From assembly GCA_963662575.1 (NCBI GenBank), contig OY759723.1, positions 1,984,001 through 2,048,000 of the forward strand: 64,000 nt of DNA. The letters run 5' to 3'. The position numbers were made by a program, and so were the translations under genes. The notes under the pieces are model-generated. The model saw only the letters and a program-made list of their open reading frames with translations, had not been told where the DNA came from and ran no database searches. This DNA is from Bin5 sp963662575. GTDB lineage: Bacteria; Chloroflexota; Anaerolineae; Caldilineales; Caldilineaceae. Shown one piece after another: positions 9,222 through 19,386 of the stretch. Every line of letters starts with the position of its first letter. Positions within the stretch are counted from its first letter, which is position 1.

Positions 9222-10133
9222 ATGGGATCTGCAGACGCGCTGCATGATCTGCAACAGGAACAAATAGAACAGAATAATGACCGCACTGCGCCGGTCAATC
9301 CACTCGCGCCCGACGAAGGACGCCGTGTCACCCTGGAAGAATACTGGGACAAATGGTACGAAAATCCCTACCCCGACATCGACGTCAGCTATGAATGGAA
9401 TAACGGCATACTGGAGGCAATGCCCCCGGCCAATGCGCCCCAAATTAATCTTGGATTCTGGTTCCTTGCCCTTCTCCGTCAGTATGTCAACACGCACGAC
9501 ATCGCCAAGCTGATCTATATGGAGACCGGCTTTGTCCTCACCATGGAGGACGCAGCCGAGCCGTCGGGGATACGCAAAGCCGTGCGCAAACCGGACATCG
9601 GCATCATTCTCAATAGCAACCCGGTCTCTTGGGGACGTGTAGACCAGCGCTCCTTTGCGGGCGTTTGTGACGCCGTTGTCGAGTTCCTGTCCGATTCCAC
9701 GCAGGCTGAGGTGGTGCGGGATACCGAGGAGAAAAAACTTGACTATGCCCTGGCCGGCGTGCAGGAGTACTATATTCTCGACCCCACCGCTGAACACATG
9801 CACTTCTACCGCCTCACCGCGGCAGGCCAATATGATGAGATTCAACCCGATGCCAGCGATGTGATCCGCTCACAACTGTTGCCCGGCTTCCAGTTTCGGC
9901 TCCCGCATCTCTATCAGCTGCCGGAGTTGGAAGAGCTCGCGTTGGACGAAGTGTATCGGGGATTCGTGCTTCTGAAATACCAGGCTGCTGTCGCTGCTGC
10001 CGCAGCCGAATCAACCGCCCGCCAGCACGCAGAACAACAAGCCGCAGCCGAAGCAGCAGCCCGCCAGCACGCAGAGGAGAGACTGCAGTCGATGGCAGCC
10101 GAACTGGCCCGGCTGCGCCGGCAGTCACCCTGA
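9222..10133 (+). CDS. Uma2 family (DUF820) PD-(D/E)XK protein with C-terminal coiled coil
   Basis: 303 residues; ATG at 9222 is preceded by GAGAGGAGA. The Uma2 nuclease-like core is visible: PDIGIIL, AVVEFLSDST, EKKLDYALAGVQEYYILDP, supplying the D, E and K of a PD-(D/E)XK site. The last 60 residues are a charged, alanine-rich coiled coil with a repeated ARQHAEQQAAAEA unit. Uma2 proteins are very abundant in Chloroflexota and Cyanobacteria and their cellular role is unsettled. A promoter-like TGTTAGAAT lies upstream. Confidence 0.88.
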   Translation: MGSADALHDLQQEQIEQNNDRTAPVNPLAPDEGRRVTLEEYWDKWYENPYPDIDVSYEWNNGILEAMPPANAPQINLGFWFLALLRQYVNTHDIAKLIYMETGFVLTMEDAAEPSGIRKAVRKPDIGIILNSNPVSWGRVDQRSFAGVCDAVVEFLSDSTQAEVVRDTEEKKLDYALAGVQEYYILDPTAEHMHFYRLTAAGQYDEIQPDASDVIRSQLLPGFQFRLPHLYQLPELEELALDEVYRGFVLLKYQAAVAAAAAESTARQHAEQQAAAEAAARQHAEERLQSMAAELARLRRQSP

Positions 10134-10218
10134 ACGCAGCGTGCCCGCCAAGGATTCAATTGGCCCTGGCATATCACGCTGGCAGCCCGATAGAGAGCGC
10201 AGCAAGGAAAAGTCGCGT

Positions 10219-10247
10219 TTGAATCGCTATCTCGAATCCTGTACAAT
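10219..10247 (+). promoter_or_regulatory. Sigma-70-type promoter for the sugar ABC importer
   Basis: TTGAAT (10219-10224), 17-bp spacer, TACAAT (10242-10247). The predicted transcript starts near 10254 and gives a leader of about 115 bases before the binding-protein gene. Confidence 0.6.
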
Positions 10248-10368
10248 AGGCAGACCGCGTATGCTCGCGGTAATTCAGCCGTTTACACAACCGCAAGCAC
10301 TCCTTTCGAGCAGGAGCGCACTATACCCCATTCACTCGCAGCTTCAGATGTTCTTAGGGAGGAACCTA

Positions 10369-11715
10369 ATGCGATTCAAACAATGGCAGAACCGTTTCAG
10401 CTTCAAAGCGTTGATTGTCCTGGCCTTGGCCGCCCTGCTTGTCTCCGCTTGCGCTCCCATCGCGCCGGCTGACGATGGTGGCATGGCGGCGATGGATGAC
10501 GAGAAAGTAACCATCACCTGGGCCATGTGGGGAAGCCCCTCAGAGGTAGCCACCCACCAATCGGTGGCCGATGCCTTCATGGAACAGAACTCGGATATCG
10601 AGATCGAGATTCTGGCCGAACCCTGGGGCGACTACTTCACCAAGATCCAGACCCTCTGGGCCAGCGGTGACTCGTCGGTCATCCCCGATGTCCTGTTCCT
10701 CTCGCCCATCGTGAACTATGCCTCGCAGGGCGTGCTGGAAAACCTTGACCCCTGGATCGAGGCCAGCGGCTACAACACAGACGACTACTGGCCGTCTCTG
10801 CTGGAGTACGGCATGTACGAGGGCAGCGTCTACGGCTTCCCGCGCGACATCGGCCTCGAGGTGCTCTACTACAACATCGATATCTTCGACGAAGTCGGCG
10901 CCCCCTACCCGGATGATACCTGGACATGGGACGATCTGGCAGCCGTTTCAGAACTGCTGACCGATGTCGAAGACAGCGGCCGCGTCAACCGCTATGCGTT
11001 GGGCATGGAGGGCGGCAAGTGGATGATCTGGATAATGCAGAATCGCGGCACCGCCCTCGATGACATGCGCAACCCCTCGCGCTGCGCCTTGGCCGATGAG
11101 GGAGCCGTCGAGGCCGTGCAGTTCTTCAAGGACATGCTCGACAGCAACTATTTCATGCCTCCATCCAACATGGGCCAGGCCGGTGGTGACGCCGCTGTCT
11201 TCCAGAGCGGCCAGGTGGCCATGATCATCCAGAACGCCAGCCGCGTCTCTGCCTTCAACGCCGCCGGCATGAACTACGATGTCTCGGTCATTCCGATTCC
11301 CGCTGACGGCCAGCGAGCCTCCGCCGCCGGCGGCGCAGCTTGGGTTATGAGCGCGCTCAGTGACAACAAGGACGAGGCCTGGACATTCCTGAGTTGGCTC
11401 CAGAGCACCGACGGCGGCCAGCGCATCTACACCGCCTCCGGCGAGATCCTGCCGGCGCTGCAGTCCACCGCCAAATCCGATGCATTCCTCAACAGCGGGC
11501 AGCCGCCTGCCAACCGTCAGGCCTTCATCACTGAAGGCGAAAACGCGCGCATGGGCCGCATTGGCTACTTTGTCGAATGGAGCGAGATCAACGGATCCTT
11601 CATCAGCCCCGGCCGCCAACAGATCCTCATCGGTGAGGTCTCTGTCCCGGACGGCTTGGCTGCCATCTGCGAGCAGGTGGACGCCTACCTGGCCGACAAC
11701 GGATTCCCTAAGTAA
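10369..11715 (+). CDS. ABC importer extracellular substrate-binding lipoprotein (family 1, sugar type)
   Basis: 448 residues from ATG 10369, chosen because AGGGAGGA sits seven bases upstream and a signal peptide follows directly (MRFKQWQNRF, hydrophobic core, lipobox LVSAC). The frame remains open upstream, but that part is not signal-like. The mature protein has the SBP family 1 features: ITWAMWGSPSE, FMEQNSDIEIEI, PDVLFLSPI, YGFPRDIGLEVLYYNIDIFDE, and late TFLSWLQSTDGG. It captures a sugar or polyol outside the membrane and delivers it to the two permeases encoded just downstream. The sugar is unknown. Confidence 0.93.
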   Translation: MRFKQWQNRFSFKALIVLALAALLVSACAPIAPADDGGMAAMDDEKVTITWAMWGSPSEVATHQSVADAFMEQNSDIEIEILAEPWGDYFTKIQTLWASGDSSVIPDVLFLSPIVNYASQGVLENLDPWIEASGYNTDDYWPSLLEYGMYEGSVYGFPRDIGLEVLYYNIDIFDEVGAPYPDDTWTWDDLAAVSELLTDVEDSGRVNRYALGMEGGKWMIWIMQNRGTALDDMRNPSRCALADEGAVEAVQFFKDMLDSNYFMPPSNMGQAGGDAAVFQSGQVAMIIQNASRVSAFNAAGMNYDVSVIPIPADGQRASAAGGAAWVMSALSDNKDEAWTFLSWLQSTDGGQRIYTASGEILPALQSTAKSDAFLNSGQPPANRQAFITEGENARMGRIGYFVEWSEINGSFISPGRQQILIGEVSVPDGLAAICEQVDAYLADNGFPK

Positions 11716-11731
11716 TACGCAGTGATTAGTA

Positions 11732-11761
11732 CCAGTGGCCAGTCCCAGGACTGGCCACTGG
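11732..11761. repeat. Perfect 14-bp inverted repeat between binding-protein and permease genes
   Basis: CCAGTGGCCAGTCC, two bases, GGACTGGCCACTGG. There is no T-run, so it is not a standard terminator. It may act as an attenuator or processing hairpin that keeps the binding-protein mRNA in excess. It is composed of the CCACTG/CCAGTG words of repeat family C. Confidence 0.7.
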
Positions 11762-11786
11762 ACACTATCCACTTTCCACTGCTCCT

Positions 11787-12740
11787 ATGACCGCTTCCGT
11801 TTCCTCGCAAACCTCCGTGTCCCGCTGGCGCCGCTACCGGCCGGACCAGCAGTGGGAAGCCTATCTGTTCCTGCTGCCCAGCTTCGCCGGTTTCCTGATC
11901 TTCGTTGCCATCCCGGTCGTCGCATCCCTCGCACTCAGTTTCTACAACTGGAATCTGCTCTCCCCACCGGAGTTCGCGGGCCTCGAAAACTACACGCAAC
12001 TCCTCACCAATGACCGGGTCTTTCGTAAAGTCCTCTTCAACACCTTCTACTTCATCGTCACTATCGTCCCTCTTCAACTTGCTTTCGGCCTGCTGCTCGC
12101 TGTTGCGCTCAACCAGGGCATGCGCGGGCTTGAAGTCTACCGGCTGATCTATTTCATGCCGGTGGTGACCACAATCGTCGCCGCTGCGCTCGTCTTTCAG
12201 TGGTTCTTCAACCGCGATTTCGGCCTCTTGGCCGCGGCCATCTGGGAACTGGGGGCGGCGACCGGCCTCCCAATTCGCCCCCCTGACTGGCTCAACGATC
12301 CCGACTGGGCTAAACCTGCCGTCGTTATCCTGACTCTGTGGAAGAACACCGGCTTTACTATGGTGATCTACTTGGCCGCGCTGCAGGGCGTGCCGACTGA
12401 ACTGTACGACGCCGCCAAAGTGGACGGCGCCAGCGGCTGGCAGCGTTTCCGCTTTGTAACCTTTCCCATGGTCAGTCCTACTACCTTCTTCCTTATGGTC
12501 ATCCAGATGATCGGCGCCTTCCAGCTCTTCAGCGAGGCATTCGTGATGACCCAGGGCGGCCCCGCCCAGGCCACGCTTACTATCGTCTACTATATCTACC
12601 AGATGGCCTTCGAATTCCAACGCATGGGCAGAGGCGCGGCCGTCGCCTGGGTGCTGTTCATCTTCATCTTTATCTTTACCCTCGTGCAAACGCGCCTCCA
12701 ACGACGCTGGGTGCACTACGAAGCGGGCGGGGAATCGTGA
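11787..12740 (+). CDS. Sugar ABC importer permease, MalF-like
   Basis: 317-residue inner-membrane permease with about six hydrophobic helices, beginning WEAYLFLLPSFAGFLIFVAI. The cytoplasmic EAA loop that docks on the ATPase is visible as ELYDAAKVDGASGWQRFRFVTFP. It follows the binding-protein gene by 71 bases, which contain a perfect hairpin. Its stop overlaps the next permease start by four bases, so the two are translationally coupled. Confidence 0.93.
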   Translation: MTASVSSQTSVSRWRRYRPDQQWEAYLFLLPSFAGFLIFVAIPVVASLALSFYNWNLLSPPEFAGLENYTQLLTNDRVFRKVLFNTFYFIVTIVPLQLAFGLLLAVALNQGMRGLEVYRLIYFMPVVTTIVAAALVFQWFFNRDFGLLAAAIWELGAATGLPIRPPDWLNDPDWAKPAVVILTLWKNTGFTMVIYLAALQGVPTELYDAAKVDGASGWQRFRFVTFPMVSPTTFFLMVIQMIGAFQLFSEAFVMTQGGPAQATLTIVYYIYQMAFEFQRMGRGAAVAWVLFIFIFIFTLVQTRLQRRWVHYEAGGES

Positions 12741-13609
12741 CCACAACTGTACCTGCCTCTATGCGCCCCGAAGCCGCACCAGGCGCGACGTTCAGAAAGG
12801 GCCACCTGTTGCTTCACGTTGCCTTGATCCTGGGCAGCATCGGCATGCTGCTGCCCTTCGGCTGGATGCTCGCCACCTCGCTGAAGTCGCCGCCGCAAAT
12901 CTTCACCTACCCCCCCTCCCTCGTTCCCAACCCTGTCGTCTGGCGGAACTACCTGGACACAGTGCAGGCGATGCCATTCGGACGCTTCTACCTTAACAGC
13001 CTCTTCGTCGCCGTTAGCGTGACCACGCTCCAGATCCTGACCTCCTCGTTGGCCGCCTTCGCCTTCGGTCGCCTACGCTTCCGCGGCCGGGAAGCCCTCT
13101 TCCTCGTCTACCTGGCGACGCTCATGATCCCCTTCCACGTGACCATGATCCCCAATTTCATCCTCGTCCGCTACCTGCGCTGGTTCGACACCTTCTACGC
13201 GCTTATCGTCCCCACCGCCTTTTCCGTCTTCGCCGTCTTTCTGCTCCGTCAATATTTCCGCGGTATCCCCGTCGAAATGGATGAGGCCGCCCGCATGGAC
13301 GGCGCCTCCTCTTTTCGCATCTGGGCGCAGGTCATCATGCCCTTGAGCGGGCCCGTCCTGGCCGCACTGACAATCTTCGTCTTTCTCGGCTCGTGGAACG
13401 ACTTCCTCTGGCCCCTCGTCGTCTCCAACTCCAACGCCACCCGCACCATTCCCGTCGGTCTCGCCACCTTCCGCGGCCAGTACAACACCGATTGGCACCT
13501 GCTCATGGCCGGCTCCGTCATCGCCCTGGTGCCCGTCCTCCTGGTCTATGTCTTCGCCCAGAAGCGCTTTGTCGAAGGAATCACCCTCTCCGGCATGGGC
13601 GGCCGCTAA
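12737..13609 (+). CDS. Sugar ABC importer permease, MalG-like
   Basis: 290-residue permease, partner of the preceding one. GTG at 12737 overlaps the upstream TGA (GTGA). Hydrophobic helices begin at HVALILGSIGMLLPFGWMLATSLK. The EAA loop is MDEAARMDGASSFRIWAQVIMP, and the C-terminal QKRFVEGITLSGMGG is typical of MalG-like subunits. No ATP-binding subunit is encoded here; such importers often share one encoded elsewhere (inference). Confidence 0.94.
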   Translation: MTTTVPASMRPEAAPGATFRKGHLLLHVALILGSIGMLLPFGWMLATSLKSPPQIFTYPPSLVPNPVVWRNYLDTVQAMPFGRFYLNSLFVAVSVTTLQILTSSLAAFAFGRLRFRGREALFLVYLATLMIPFHVTMIPNFILVRYLRWFDTFYALIVPTAFSVFAVFLLRQYFRGIPVEMDEAARMDGASSFRIWAQVIMPLSGPVLAALTIFVFLGSWNDFLWPLVVSNSNATRTIPVGLATFRGQYNTDWHLLMAGSVIALVPVLLVYVFAQKRFVEGITLSGMGGR

Positions 13610-13714
13610 CGCCCGGTTCCCACTGCACTGCGGCCAAGCCTGGTCTTCACCCGCTGCTCACCGCACACTTTTCACCTCCTGCGAAAGCAATTACGCAGCC
13701 GCAACTGATTTGCG

Positions 13715-13990
13715 ACCCTGAAAGAGGCCAACGAAGGTGTTTACTCTTCCCCAACATCGTGTCTGGCGAACGGAGTCTACCCCCCCTTGCTGTCTCATCC
13801 CCCTAACCCCCGCAGTTCCCCTGCAGTTCCGCGCCCCCGCAACGCCCCCCTCCAAAACCATGCCTCAGCGACCTGACGCCTTCAGTCCAACCGTGCGGCT
13901 TCAGTACCCTGGCGGCCGCCAACCGCATAGGCCATCAGGTAGCCCGCATGGCGGCGTGGACGAAGGGCAGGTCACTTCACGCACTGTATG
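13715..13990. repeat. Dispersed structured repeat B, copy 2
   Basis: Begins with GACCCTGAAAGAGGCCAACG, related to the block before copy 4. It then carries CCCCCGCAACGCCCCCCTCC, AAAACCATGCCTCAGCGACC, and a tail with CATCAGGTAGCCCGCATGGC and GAAGGGCAGGTCA. The double hairpin is reduced compared with copies 1, 3 and 4. Confidence 0.6.
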
Positions 13991-14029
13991 TGGCCATATA
14001 GCTACCTGCGAAAACACTCCCTTCACAAT

Positions 14030-14058
14030 TTGCCATCGAACAAATTTTCTGATTCAAT
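14030..14058 (+). promoter_or_regulatory. Promoter for the HAS-barrel/HerA pair, probably leaderless
   Basis: TTGCCA (14030-14035), 17-bp spacer, TTCAAT (14053-14058). The expected start point, about seven bases on, coincides with the ATG at 14065, and no ribosome site precedes that ATG, so a leaderless mRNA is predicted. Confidence 0.45.
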
Positions 14059-14064
14059 GAAGCC

Positions 14065-14685
14065 ATGACTGACCGAATCGGCCACATCGTCAACTCCAAT
14101 TCACATATCGACTACGTCTGCCAGCTCGCCAGCCCCCTTGAACGCGAGCAGCGGCCTGCGCCCGACGCCTATGCCTTCGGCGCCTTCGTTGCCATCGACC
14201 TGCCCCAGCAGCCCGTCACTGCACCAATCGCCGCAGTTCCTCCATGCCTGATCGGCGTCATCTACAACACGCTTCTCGTCAATCCGAGTTTTACCAACCT
14301 GGGCCCGCGCCTCACCTCCCAAGCGGAGCAGGCCGTGTTCAGCCCGGACCTGATTGACGAGACCGCCATGCTGGTCGGTGTCCTGGCCCTCGGCTGGCAA
14401 GACAACGACGGCCCACAGCAGGGCACCCCGCGCCTGGCCGCCGAGGTGAGTGCGGACGTCCGCAATCTGACTGACGACGAAGTCCAGCAGTTCCACCGCG
14501 ACGCCAGCGGTCGCTTGACTCTGCGTTATGCAGCCACCCTCCTCGCCCTCAACAACCCGCTGGTCCCCGCTCTCCTGCTGGAGATCATCGACCGCCTGGG
14601 CAGCCTCTTCCCCCACGAACAGGCCATCCTGCAAGTCATGCGCGACAACGTAGCCTGGAAGTCCATTGTGCGCCCCGCCGGTTGA
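14065..14685 (+). CDS. HAS-barrel-like protein upstream of HerA
   Basis: 206 residues. The N-terminal part (RIGHIVNSNSHIDYVCQL, then AYAFGAFVAIDL) resembles the small beta-barrel (HAS barrel) found at the N-termini of HerA and ATP-synthase subunits. The rest is helical, ending in ALLLEIIDRLGSLFPHEQAIL. I do not know a named family for the whole protein. It lies 63 bases before herA in the same direction and is likely an accessory or partner subunit of that motor (inference). The predicted promoter would start transcription at its ATG. Confidence 0.6.
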   Translation: MTDRIGHIVNSNSHIDYVCQLASPLEREQRPAPDAYAFGAFVAIDLPQQPVTAPIAAVPPCLIGVIYNTLLVNPSFTNLGPRLTSQAEQAVFSPDLIDETAMLVGVLALGWQDNDGPQQGTPRLAAEVSADVRNLTDDEVQQFHRDASGRLTLRYAATLLALNNPLVPALLLEIIDRLGSLFPHEQAILQVMRDNVAWKSIVRPAG

Positions 14686-14748
14686 GCCCTGACAATAGGT
14701 CTCGGTAATCAGTTTCTCGCTTTCGGCAGTCGCGTTTGGGAGAAGTAA

Positions 14749-16440
<1,692 letters not shown>

Positions 16441-16463
16441 AGCTCTCCAGTCCCCCCCGTCTA

Positions 16464-17279
16464 TCAATCCGCCTGCAAAGGGCGCCCCCACAACAACTTG
16501 CCCGCATAACGATGCGTTATCAAGCCGTCCCCACCGTCCGCATTTCGCGTCGCAATTTCCGTAAATAGCGCATCAGCCTCTGCCGCCGCCCGCGGGTCCA
16601 TCCGGTCCCGCGAAAACCCATTGCGCGCATGAATGCTCTCCACCCACTCGCCAATCGGCTGCTGCCATTCGACCGTCTCAGTCTCCGCGCTGCCCATCAA
16701 CCGGAAAAGCCCCCGCTCCTCCAGCTCAGCCAGAATCCCCGCCGCGCTGTACGGCGCAAACTCCCGGTTCATCGAATAGCGCGCCAGAACCGGCCCCAAC
16801 TCTGTCCGCATCCAGTCCGGCCTTTCATGTGCCATCCCCACCGCAATGAACAGCCCATCCGCCGCCAGCAACCGTGTAAAGCGAGGAAACACCACATCCC
16901 AATCGAACCAGTGCATACTGGCCCCCGCCGTGATTAGGCAATAGGGCGGATCAACATCCGCCGTTTCAATAGGCCCTTCGATCCAGCGCAAATTCGGGTG
17001 GTCGCCACCCGGCAGCCTTCTGCCCTCCCGCAGAGCCGCCGCCGAAAAGTCCACCGCATCGACCCGCTCCACCAGCCGCGCCAGCGGCCGCGCCACAAAC
17101 CCAGTCCCGCAACCCGCATCCAGAACCGCTCGCGGCCTGCGCTTCGCCGGCAGCAGATCAGCCAGCAGTCCGAACGTCGCCGCCGGATACTGCGGCCGGT
17201 ACCGGTAGGCCCGCACCACGCTCTCGTCCTGAAAAATACTGGAATACTCGAAGCCAAACTGGCCTGGCCGCTCGCTCAT
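16464..17279 (-). CDS. Class I SAM-dependent methyltransferase
   Basis: 271 residues. Motif I VLDAGCGTGFVARPLARL binds S-adenosylmethionine; DAVDFSAAALREGRR supplies the acidic residue, and DPPYCLITAGASMHWFDWD is the motif IV region of small-molecule methyltransferases. Its ATG overlaps the upstream gene's stop (ATGA), so it is coupled to the phosphoesterase gene. The substrate is unknown. Confidence 0.88.
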   Translation of the reverse strand: MSERPGQFGFEYSSIFQDESVVRAYRYRPQYPAATFGLLADLLPAKRRPRAVLDAGCGTGFVARPLARLVERVDAVDFSAAALREGRRLPGGDHPNLRWIEGPIETADVDPPYCLITAGASMHWFDWDVVFPRFTRLLAADGLFIAVGMAHERPDWMRTELGPVLARYSMNREFAPYSAAGILAELEERGLFRLMGSAETETVEWQQPIGEWVESIHARNGFSRDRMDPRAAAEADALFTEIATRNADGGDGLITHRYAGKLLWGRPLQAD

Positions 17280-18070
17280 CGCAGCACCTCCGGCTCACCC
17301 CACGATCGTGCCCGGTCCCCCCGCAGAAAGCTGCTGATAAACTCCGCCTGCGGATGTTGCACCTCCCATGCCTTCCGCTCAGCCAGCTTCCTGTCGTACT
17401 CCACAGCCCGGTGCTCCACCCTGTACCCATTTCCGTCTGACTCCAGGATGGCATAAGTGGCGCGCAGGCTCGGAATCAGCGGATTGCCCACACTGCCCGG
17501 GTTGACCACATGCACACCGTCCAGATGGAAATTCTGCGGCCAGTGCGTATGTCCCACACACACAAGATCCGCCTCGCAGCCCTTTACCCGTTCGCTCATC
17601 TCCCCATCGCTGTACCAGGGCACAAAACCGTTCCCATCGTCTCTGCCCGGCGACGCATGCACCAGCAATACACGGTTGCCATTCGGCAGCGTCAGCCTTT
17701 CCTCCAGCGGGAGACCCAACATAAAGGGCAGATGGCCCCCGGCGGCTATCGCCCCGGCGGTCCACGCAAATGACTCCAGAATCCCTATACAGGCGCGCAG
17801 CAACGAAAGGTCCGTCACTTCCTCCACAGGTGTCGCCAGCGGCCTCGCTCCCGTAGTCAGATATCGCTCCGAATTGCCCCGCACGAAACGGGCGTTGGCC
17901 AGGCCCAGCACCCGCTCCATCACCTCCAACGGCTGCGCACCCGCCGCCGCCAGGTCCCCCAGAATCCAGTACCCGTCAACGCCTTCCTGCTCGTCAGATT
18001 CAATATCGGCCAGCACCGCCTCCAGCGCCACGCAGTTTCCGTGAATGTCTGACAGAATCGCAATTCGCAT
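17276..18070 (-). CDS. Metallophosphoesterase, YfcE/MJ0936-like
   Basis: 264 residues from ATG 18070, where MRIAILSDIHGN begins exactly at the conserved motif; the frame is open further upstream without similarity, and AGGAGA lies upstream of this ATG. Calcineurin-like metal ligands are visible: SDIHGN, GDLAAAG, RGNSER, LLVHASPG and CVGHTHWP, followed by VVNPGSVGNPL. It probably hydrolyses phosphodiesters or nucleotides in the cytoplasm. Its stop overlaps the methyltransferase start. Confidence 0.9.
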   Translation of the reverse strand: MRIAILSDIHGNCVALEAVLADIESDEQEGVDGYWILGDLAAAGAQPLEVMERVLGLANARFVRGNSERYLTTGARPLATPVEEVTDLSLLRACIGILESFAWTAGAIAAGGHLPFMLGLPLEERLTLPNGNRVLLVHASPGRDDGNGFVPWYSDGEMSERVKGCEADLVCVGHTHWPQNFHLDGVHVVNPGSVGNPLIPSLRATYAILESDGNGYRVEHRAVEYDRKLAERKAWEVQHPQAEFISSFLRGDRARSWGEPEVLR

Positions 18071-18196
18071 GATAAGAAAGTGTCTCCTGGATTGCCCTTC
18101 CGACCGGGGCATGGGCGCAGTCCGGTCCGCGTGCGTGTCCTGCCTCTTTGAACTGAACACAACGCGCTCGCACCAGCGGGCTGGTGGGAAAGAATA

Positions 18197-18205
18197 TGTT
18201 AGAAT
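18197..18205 (+). promoter_or_regulatory. Extended -10 promoter before the PLP lyase gene
   Basis: TGTTAGAAT (TG-N-TAGAAT), identical to the site at 9150. It overlaps an ATG at 18204, which argues against that ATG as the start and supports 18285. Confidence 0.4.
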
Positions 18206-18284
18206 GACGTCAACTGCACAACTTTCCATTCTAGCACATCAGTGGGGCTATAGCTCCCAAGCGAAGCAAGGATTACGGCAAGAG

Positions 18285-19364
18285 ATGGCCGCGTCGACCC
18301 GTCGCCAGCGCCAAAATAGCACTGCAAAGATCACCGCATCGGAAATTGTGGAGCGCCATACCGCCACCGTGGACGCCACTGCGGGCGCCTCTGCCACCGA
18401 CCTTCCCCACCGTATCCGGCTGGCCGCATCCCGCATTCGCCCTCATATCGTCGAAACGCCGCTGATCCCCTCCCCCGCCCTGTCCGAACGCACCGGCGCC
18501 CAAGTTTTTCTCAAGCTGGAAAACCGCCAGCACACCGGCTCGTTCAAGCTGCGCGGCGCAACCAACATACTCCTCAACCTCTCGTCGCAAGACCGCGCAC
18601 GCGGCGTCGTCACCGCATCCACCGGCAACCACGGACTGGCCGTCGCCCGCGCCGCCTCCCAACTCGAAATCGCCGCCACCATCTACCTGCCGGAGGATGC
18701 CTCCCCCCGCAAAATAGAAAAGCTGAAGGCCTTTCCGGTCGCTCTCTGCCGCGTCCCCGGCGATGCCCTCAACGCCGAAATCAGCGCCCGCGCAGCCGCA
18801 GCGCAAAGCGGCCAGCTCTTCATCTCGCCCTATAACGACCCGCACATCATCGCCGGTCAGGGCACAATCGCGGTCGAGCTCCTACACCAGCAGCCCGAAC
18901 TGGACGCCGTCTTCGTCACCGTCGGCGGCGGCGGGCTCATGGGCGGCGTCGCAAGCTGTCTGAAGGGATCCAGCCGCGCCGTGCAGACCATCGGCTGCCA
19001 GCCCGAAAACTCGGCCGTCATGCTCGCCTCCGTGCGCGCCGGCCGCATCGTCGAGGAAGAGAGCAGCCTGCCAACCCTCTCCGACGGCAGCGCAGGGGGA
19101 ATTGAGAAGCAGACCATCACCTTCGAACTCTGCCGCAGGCATGTCGACCACTGGCTGACCGTCAGCGAAGAGGAGATCGCCGCCGCCATGCGGCTTATCT
19201 ACCGTGAACACAGCGAAATAATCGAAGGCGCCGCCGGCGTAGCCGTGGCCAGCCTCCTCAAAACGGAAAAACGCTTCGCCGGAAAACGCCTGGCGGTCGT
19301 CATCTGCGGCGGCAATGTCGATGAAGAAACCTGGCAACGGGTCTTGGAACCAAAACAACAGTGA
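18285..19364 (+). CDS. Threonine/serine dehydratase-like PLP enzyme
   Basis: 359 residues from ATG 18285. Earlier in-frame ATGs overlap the divergent gene or a -10 box. Fold-type II PLP enzyme: SFKLRGA holds the Schiff-base lysine, STGNHGLAVA binds the substrate/PLP phosphate side, VGGGGLMGG is the phosphate cup, and ICGGNVD is near the end. It deaminates hydroxy-amino acids such as threonine or serine to the 2-oxoacid. There is no C-terminal ACT regulatory domain, so it resembles the catabolic class rather than IlvA. The luciferase-like gene follows by 22 bases. Confidence 0.88.
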   Translation: MAASTRRQRQNSTAKITASEIVERHTATVDATAGASATDLPHRIRLAASRIRPHIVETPLIPSPALSERTGAQVFLKLENRQHTGSFKLRGATNILLNLSSQDRARGVVTASTGNHGLAVARAASQLEIAATIYLPEDASPRKIEKLKAFPVALCRVPGDALNAEISARAAAAQSGQLFISPYNDPHIIAGQGTIAVELLHQQPELDAVFVTVGGGGLMGGVASCLKGSSRAVQTIGCQPENSAVMLASVRAGRIVEEESSLPTLSDGSAGGIEKQTITFELCRRHVDHWLTVSEEEIAAAMRLIYREHSEIIEGAAGVAVASLLKTEKRFAGKRLAVVICGGNVDEETWQRVLEPKQQ

Positions 19365-19386
19365 GGATATAGCGAGGATACAGTCT

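Noticed and set aside
10141..10368. N-terminal extension of the sugar-binding protein
   Set aside because: It spans the promoter at 10219-10247; the ATG at 10369 has the Shine-Dalgarno sequence and signal peptide.
18045..18284. Longer start for the PLP lyase
   Set aside because: It would overlap the divergent phosphoesterase start and a -10 box; the added residues look non-native.
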